Assembly (NCBI GenBank): GCA_030141605.1
Contig: JAQGDQ010000035.1
Span: 558,001-622,000 of the forward strand
DNA length: 64,000 nucleotides
Origin: Tubiluchus corallicola
Taxonomy: Eukaryota > Priapulida > Priapulimorpha > Priapulimorphida > Tubiluchidae
Direction of reading: 5' to 3'
Shown here one piece after another: positions 58,301 through 64,000 of this stretch (positions within the stretch are counted from its first letter, which is position 1; every line of letters begins with the position of its first letter). Both the position numbers and the translations under genes were made by a program. The notes under the pieces were generated by a model that saw only the letters and a program-made list of their open reading frames with translations, did not search any database and was not told the DNA's origin.

Positions 58301-61300
58301 TCAGCTTCTTGTACGATCCATTCCTTTAAAGAAACGACGGTCAGCGAATTTTTCAATCTCCCTGGCATTTTCTGCGCGTATCGGCTTGAACCTCTCCAGT
58401 TCTTTTAAATGTAATGCCACCTGCCGGCGTCGCCCTCCGTACTTCCAGTCTAATCGCTCTTTAGCAGCCTGGTACGCGACAGCTGAGTGACCTAGATTTT
58501 CAATTACTTTCAATGCTTTGCCCGACAGGTACTGACATAGTTGCAAAAGTTCATATTCAGGCATTGCAGGTACTGAGTCAATATAAGCCTGAAATGCAGC
58601 CTTCCAATTTTCGAAGGCCTTTTTCCTCCGCTGAAAACTGGAATTGAAACACGTTTTAATTGACGCCACATATCCATGCCAATTGATTGTTCAGCTGGTT
58701 GCACTGGCTGTACTGCATGTAGAAGGCCTAATGTAGGTGTTCTGCTACTTGTGAAACTCGACAGCCTTCACCTGGCGAAACGTGACCTACGTAAGCTTTG
58801 CTGTCGTTTTCTTGGTGGCTGTACTGAAACTCGTCGTTGGCAAGCCTACTTCCGGTTTCACGTTGTAGCATACAGCTGGCTTTGCTATAAAATCAGGGCT
58901 AACTGGTGGAGTGCCCCACGCCAAATGCAACTTTTTGACCACAGTATCAGTTGAAATTTTCTGCTCTGGCATACTAGTCGCACAACCTGGGCGTTGCATT
59001 TTTAATGACCTCAGATAATCCTGCACCTGTGAATTTTGGCTTCATAATTATTTGTCAACGTTTCCATGTCATAAATCACTTCATCTGTTTATTCTTCGTA
59101 GGCGCCAGAATTGTCTTTAAGGTATACCTCTAACAGTGTTTCTAGTGCAAGCATGACCCAGACTTAAGGGTTTAATCTACCCTGCTGCATAACGCGACTA
59201 TTTGTTGTCGAGGAGCCATCTCTTCATTTTCTGTTAAACAAATTACGTTATTCTTGAGTTTAGTTAACGGTGATTTAGCCTGAGCTTTTCCTGGCTTCAG
59301 TTCTGTTAGGCTGAATTTGTTGAAACATGCCTCATCTGTGCTGGACGGTCCTTGACTTGCCATGCCGGTATTCTCCTATACCACAAGATGACGTTGAATT
59401 GTCTATCACCGATTCCCCATACAAGTGCCGTAACTGTTGATAACTCCCTACAAGTATCACACGAATCACAACTACTCTCTGCTACCAATAAAATGGTGCA
59501 GGGTAAACTCGAAATCGATAAAATTAAAGAAACGTAAATCTTATTTAGTTGAGAAATAAATCGCAACTATATTAGTGGAAGTAATGAAGTACTGAACCGA
59601 ACAGAACTAACAACTAAAGGGGACTAGTAAAAACTGGCTTCACTTATATATAAGTGAATTCCCGAAACAGGGGCGCAACGTGTCAAATTCTTCACGCCAT
59701 CTCTTGATAAAAAGCTTCAGTCAGACCTCAACAATCAACTTTCTTCTCTACTCCTGAAATTATTTTGAACTGGTCCTTGCAGCTGCTCATTTACAGTGTT
59801 GTTCACAAGGAATAGGGATGGCAGAAAGTATAAAAAGTCCTACTGCACAGCAGTAAGCGCAGTTAATGTCGCCCTAGCAGCACAGCAGTACGGACTGTTG
59901 TTGCCAGGTATGCTATAGCGCAAGCTGTTCACGCACAGGTGTGTAATGTAGCAGATGAATTGATGAGACCACCAAAGTCAGGCTGGTCGACAGGCGCTCA
60001 CAACTTGCTCAGCAGTGAGTTCAAAAACACAAATAAAAATATCTTTTTAAATTTCCCGAGGATGCAGCCAGGTAATTATATCAAAATGCTAATTATAACA
60101 AGATTTTTAAGCTTTTGTTACAAGTTAAATATTGTACACTAAGCAAAGACTGCAAGGCCTTTGTCTGTCTTTGGCGATTTATAGCAGCTGTTATATTTTT
60201 GAATGTTATTTAAAAGCAAGCATAAGGCACTAAGAATAATTAGTAGTAAAAATAAAAACTATAATACTCATATCTCATGAAAATCAATAGGCTTACGAAA
60301 GTTAAAGCTAAAGTTTCACCAAATTTGAGATTAACGGCTCAGGCTGAGAAGATATACTTGTACAGGCCAGAGCAGAAGGTAAAATGGAAAGAAAAGATGT
60401 AGAAGATTAGAAATAAAATAAGCAACAAAAATGATTGAAATAACAATGTGATAGTGTGGGTAAGGAAATAACAATGAAAGTGAATGAGATGATGACAAAA
60501 ATAAAGATTAGCTTCAGTTAAAGTTAGCGTGGATTGTTGCGTGACATGACCATAACTGGTCAAAATGCTGCAATTGTTTGTGTCTGAATAAAAGCCACGT
60601 TTTTGCTTAAGTGGGTGCTCGCTGTTATTTTCATTTTAAGCATTCGTCTTACCCAACATCAATCAGTTTCTGCATTTCAGGATCAACATAAAATGGAGCA
60701 TTTAGGTATCATTATCCATATCTCGATTTTTCTTAGGGATGTAATGATCATAATGGGATCAGCATGCTTATTTTGTACACATGGTAATATCCTATGAGCT
60801 GCACCACTAATCCACACATCTGTAACAGTACTGGATGTTTCTCCTAAACTAGAACAGTTGTCCCTTCCAGCCTTCCTCCCATCATCATGCAAAACGTGGC
60901 ACGATTCACCAAAGGAGTTTGGAAATTTACCATTAGAACGAAGTGAGGCTACTTCCGCTGAGACTTCAACATTTCTTGTGTCAGATTGTCTACATACTGA
61001 CTAATTAGTCAGTTCTTATTTGACATTAGTATACATTTTCCAGAACTGTTAATAATCAAAATAAATGAATTTCTAATGTTACTTTAAAGAAATCAATATT
61101 TTTGACATGTTCACTAAGTTATAAACGTTAACTACAAGTATGCAAAGACTGAGCTAACACAGCTATAACAATGTTGTAATACTACTTATTACTAGCAGTT
61201 TATGATTCAGAATCGTAATATTATTATTTGCCTTTACAAGAGAATAAATGTTGCAGTACTAGAAGTTACACTAACCAGTTACATTAATGCTGAAACCACA

Positions 61301-61435
61301 CGCACTACACCTTACACAATCTTCTTCTCCTGGTAAAGGTAAAACTGAACCACAGTCCCTGCAAAACTCAATTGCGCTACTTGCAAAACATGAACGTGCT
61401 GTAAGCTTTCTATTTGCACGAGGCTGCTCTGACAT
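55220..61435 (-). CDS. POLR1H: RNA polymerase I subunit RPA12 (POLR1H/ZNRD1), three exons
   Basis: Joining 61435-61276, 56642-56545 and 55357-55220 gives 131 aa (126 in human). Exon 1 carries the N-terminal zinc ribbon ([13 protein letters not shown] and [13 protein letters not shown]). Exon 2 continues [13 protein letters not shown] and ends SGPV. Exon 3 carries the TFIIS-like C-terminal ribbon CPKCGKEGM, then [13 protein letters not shown] and CPTC. The Asp-Glu pair in this loop is the cleavage-stimulating element of RPA12/TFIIS-type factors. The protein acts in the nucleolus, in Pol I transcript cleavage and termination. The donor ACTG|gttagt joins acceptor attacag|AT in phase 1; the second intron is phase 0. 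Intron 1 is 4.6 kb and full of transposon relics. The C-terminal residues KYGFYCKFF replace the usual short hydrophilic end. Confidence 0.93.
56545..56642 (-). CDS. POLR1H: POLR1H exon 2 (linker)
   Basis: The acceptor is tttgtaattacag|AT and the donor CCAGTG|gtatga; the exon is 98 bp. It continues the ribbon strand ([13 protein letters not shown]) and carries the variable linker between the two zinc ribbons, ending SGPV like the GPVV segment of other RPA12 proteins. Confidence 0.88.
57225..57689 (-). pseudogene. BEL/Pao protease fragment
   Basis: Reading [20 protein letters not shown] and then, in another frame, [18 protein letters not shown] gives the Pao protease domain and the linker before RT. 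A stop stands where the family has a Trp before CIGEL. Confidence 0.8.
58301..58669 (-). pseudogene. BEL/Pao gag fragment
   Basis: The 122-aa stretch contains the capsid-like motif [20 protein letters not shown] and [20 protein letters not shown], followed by [20 protein letters not shown], the pattern of BEL/Pao gag (DUF1759-type). It is part of relic B and cannot produce a complete protein. Confidence 0.88.
59825..60300 (+). mobile_element. THAP/P-element-like transposon 5' fragment, copy 3
   Basis: It shares with copies 1 and 2 the gcgcagttaatgtcgcccta stretch, the degenerate THAP exon (tttaaatttcccgaggatgc) and the intron that follows, including atctcatgaaaatcaatagg. It ends abruptly near 60,300. 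It lies antisense in POLR1H intron 1. Confidence 0.65.
60301..61275. other. POLR1H intron 1, distal part
   Basis: A minus-strand open stretch from about 61,010 to 60,590 continues for roughly 100 codons (with [19 protein letters not shown]), but I recognise no domain. It could be a transposon piece. Otherwise AT-rich. Confidence 0.4.
61276..61435 (-). CDS. POLR1H: POLR1H exon 1 (N-terminal zinc ribbon)
   Basis: Fifty-three codons plus one base run from ATG to the donor ACTG|gttagt. Two CxxC pairs (CRDC and CSAC) bind the first zinc. The Met chosen is the first in frame; the family-conserved part begins at [14 protein letters not shown], so the exact start is not fixed by homology. Confidence 0.9.
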
Positions 61436-62114
61436 AGCAGTTGCACGTTGTCAAAAGTGAATTAGAAACTCGAACAGCTGATATCACTCAAACGAAACTC
61501 ACGTTTCAGTAAAAGTCAAAATCTAGTTATTCAGCGTTTTCGTGACAGTCGGAAAAACTTACCGACTGTTCTAAATTATAGGAGCAAGTCTAACGGCTGA
61601 GTTTAAGGTCACCCACAGCACCCATTGAAAAAGCACGTTGCAAAAAGATGAAAGTACAGTATTCGCGCATGTTACTAGATATTACAGATCATGCGATACT
61701 GTAATTTCAGCGTTTCTTCCCGGCAAAGACGGACGTCATTATTTGCACCCCAAGTCTCAAATTCAATCAAGTTTATTTATCCTAGCCTCGGCCTGTAAGT
61801 CTGTTTTCAAGTTGTATAGTTTCTCACTTTCAAACACGTTCTTCAGCATTTTTTCCATACAACGTATAGAGCAACATAACAACTTAACGGCTTTTTGTGG
61901 AAGAACTTGCCTTTCAAAAATCTTAGTTTTGATAGGCTAGTGCTTTTCATTTCTGTTGAAATTTTTCTTCAATAATTATCTCTTAGTGTATTTTTAACTT
62001 TCTTCTTCCATTGTATTCCGCTTAATGATCAGAATAAAGATCAGTTCTCAATAAAACATAATCACTACTCAAAAACGTGCAAACAGAGAACAAGTGGATG
62101 GTTTCCCTGTGAAT
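61436..62114. other. Upstream region of POLR1H
   Basis: The POLR1H promoter must lie here, but no TATA box or initiator can be called. A 100-codon plus-strand frame at 61,638-61,940 has no recognisable motif. LINE sequence begins near 62.1 kb. Confidence 0.45.
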
Positions 62115-64000
62115 AAAGGATGATTAAAACAGTAAACTTCGTAATGACTTAAACTGTTTCGATGAACAAACCTGTGAATTACTGTTTGTTGAAATTACCC
62201 AAGAACATACAAAAAATACCTTAGTTGGAGTATTATACAGACCTCCGGGTGTCAGTATCCCAGTATTCCTTGATGGTTTAGATAATCTTCTCTCTAAAAT
62301 AATTGATGAAAACAAACACAACTTTATCTGCGGCAACTTCAACTTAAACTTGCTTAAAGTGTGACTCGCACAAAGGAACTGAATCTTTTCTCAATTGCCT
62401 ACTTAGTCATTCATTGTATCCCTTAATCACCAAACCAACAAGAATTACTAATTACTCAGCAACTTTAATCGATAATATATTTACAAACTGCAATTTTAAT
62501 CAATAATATATTTACAAACTGTGTGTTAAATGACAACCTAAACTCGGGCATTCTCTACAGTGATATATCTGACCGTTTCCCATTTATTCAGTAACTAGCT
62601 TGAAAGTGACACTTCATTCAAAACTAATAGGTTCAAAATTTAGAATCTTTGATCATAGCAGCATCACAGACTTCAAGTCCAAACTAGCATCCTATGACTG
62701 GTCCCAAATATTTTGCATACAGAACCCTAACTTGGCATTTCAATCCTTCTTTAAAGATTAGTACAATATTTACAATGGTAGCTTTCCACTAGTCACAAAA
62801 ATAATAAAGCCACGGAAGTTAAATAAACCTTGGCTAACAAGCGGGTTGATACACTCAATTAAACATAAAAATAAATTATATAAGCTAAAATTAAAAAACC
62901 CTACTAATCTGAACATTGGCCACTATAAAACATATAGAAATAATCTAATGCCAATACTAAGAAAAGCTGAAAAAGATTATTATGCCATACTATTAAAAGA
63001 AATATGAATAACATGAAAAAAACATGGAAAATTATAAACTTAGCTATTAATAGAAGAGATACTTCTCATATAGAACAGTCACATTTCAAAAAATCACAGC
63101 ATAACCCAATGACATCGAAAGAAATATCTGATGCTTTAATAATTATTTTGTAAATGCAGGATCAACTCTAGCAGACAAAATGCCTTCTACAAATACATCA
63201 TATTTTTCATATTTACCAAATGCAAGTAGGAATTCAAAGCAGTTGCTTCTAATTGACAAAACGGAGCTGCTAAATGTGGCAAATAATTTAAAAAATAAAA
63301 ACAGTACAGGATATGATGATATATCACAAATTCTCCTTAAAAGATCCATCAACTGTACTGCTGAACCTTTACTTATGTTTAAAAAGTCATTTTCAACAGG
63401 TATAGTCCCAGACTCTCTGAAAATAGCTAACGTTAATCCAATTTTAAAAACTGGTGATAAGTCCCAGTTTCAGAATTATAGACCCATTTCAATTCTTCCC
63501 TGTTTTTCCAAGACTCTTGAAAGTTTAATGTATAATGGAGTATTAAGTTTTATTAAAAAAACAACATATTATATAGCAAACAACTAGGCTTAAACAGAAC
63601 CACTCCACTTACATGGCTGTACTTGAACTTCTTGATTTCATATCAAATGCAATTGACAATAATTAATTTACAATTGGTATCTTCATTGATTTATCTAAGG
63701 CCTTTGATACTATTGACCATAAAATACTCTTATATGAATTAAACAACTATGGTGTCAGAGGTCTACTTTTACAGTGGTTTACAAGTTATTTACACAACTG
63801 AAAACACTCTGTACTAACAGATAACACATTTTCTTCTTTGAGGCAAATCAATTATGGTGTCCCGCAAGGCTCAATCTTAGGTCCATTGCTTTTCTTCTCT
63901 ATATTAACGATCTCCATAGTCTCCACTCTGCTAGACTTCATTTTATTTGCCGATGATACTAACATGTTCTATAGTCACTCAAACTATGAATCAATGATAA
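62115..64000 (+). mobile_element. LINE (CR1/jockey-like) relic, running off the window
   Basis: The endonuclease part at 62.15-62.36 kb reads LVGVLYRPPG and FICGNFNLNLL. The linker has KLNKPWLTSGL and KLYKLKLKNP. The RT starts at about 63.2 kb with NKNSTGYDDIS, followed by [47 protein letters not shown] and LFADDTNMF. At least three stops or shifts interrupt it. The active-site box FADD is intact and the GDFN-type endonuclease motif reads GNFN. The 3' end lies beyond base 64,000. Confidence 0.88.
63180..63587 (+). pseudogene. LINE reverse transcriptase N-terminal part
   Basis: This 135-aa open stretch holds KNSTGYDDISQILLK, VPDSLKIANVNPILKTGDK and NYRPISILPCFSKTLESLMY, the first RT blocks of jockey/CR1-like elements. 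The palm with the DLSKAFDTI and FADD boxes follows after frameshifts to the window edge. Confidence 0.85.

Larger units (their letters stand above)
56850..59363 (-). mobile_element. BEL/Pao retrotransposon relic B (gag, protease, start of RT)
   Basis: On the minus strand a gag region comes first, with a Pao-type N-terminal domain at 58,669-58,301 ([18 protein letters not shown], then [17 protein letters not shown]). A zinc-knuckle and HH-box region follows at about 58,165-57,976 ([15 protein letters not shown]). Then come protease sequence (57,689-57,447) and [17 protein letters not shown], and the first RT residues GKWYLPHF near 56,930. The copy stops shortly after. Stops and shifts are present. 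It lies in POLR1H intron 1, same strand as the gene. Confidence 0.87.

Noticed and set aside
1-64000. CRISPR arrays, bacterial operons, tRNA or rRNA genes
   Set aside because: None seen; introns, LINEs and the gene set show nuclear animal DNA, and no cloverleaf could be completed.

Overview
The window is nuclear DNA of an animal. It is AT-rich, its genes have GT-AG introns (most are large), and transposon relics are dense. Vezatin, TIMM13, POLR1H, a GPATCH1 homologue and an LDL-receptor class A protein with PPxY motifs point to a metazoan. BEL/Pao, CR1/jockey-like LINE, hAT and THAP/P-element-like sequences fit an aquatic or basal invertebrate, but I cannot fix the phylum. All assignments come from reading translations and splice sites by eye; no database search was run.

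Left part (1-39.7 kb). The dominant object is one minus-strand gene for a small type I receptor. Its signal-peptide exon is at 39.6 kb, followed by three LDLa exons at 37.7, 35.5 and 34.0 kb. Then come two copies of a 3' cassette made of LDLa4, transmembrane, Ser/Thr-rich and PPxY-tail exons. Cassette A lies at 27.5-18.8 kb and cassette B at 13.3-9.1 kb. A third, orphan tail exon sits at 15.6 kb. Every internal junction is phase 1, so either cassette joins the shared ectodomain in frame, giving 318 aa with A or 320 aa with B. Architecture and length resemble LDLRAD3-type receptors. The block 15,371-18,628 is a nearly identical, circularly permuted copy of 7,237-10,459. A degenerate BEL/Pao element occupies the A intron between the TM and Ser/Thr exons. 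LINE relics, palindromic MITE-like elements and a hAT fragment fill other introns. From 1 to 9 kb I see no host gene, only a LINE tail, a minisatellite and an inverted pair of SINE-like repeats.

Middle (41.5-47.6 kb). This is a transposon cluster. It holds two copies of the 5' end of a THAP/P-element-like transposon (a third is at 59.8 kb), one transposase C-terminal fragment, a roughly 0.5 kb direct repeat flanking these, and a 913-bp terminal-inverted-repeat element ending 167 bp before the GPATCH1 start codon.

Right part (47.7-61.4 kb) holds four housekeeping genes. GPATCH1 homologue (+) and vezatin (-) converge, both as single long open frames. TIMM13 (-) follows, then POLR1H (RNA polymerase I subunit RPA12, -) in three exons. 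The 4.6-kb first intron of POLR1H carries a second BEL/Pao relic and the third THAP-transposon head. From 62.1 kb to the window edge runs a decayed LINE on the plus strand.
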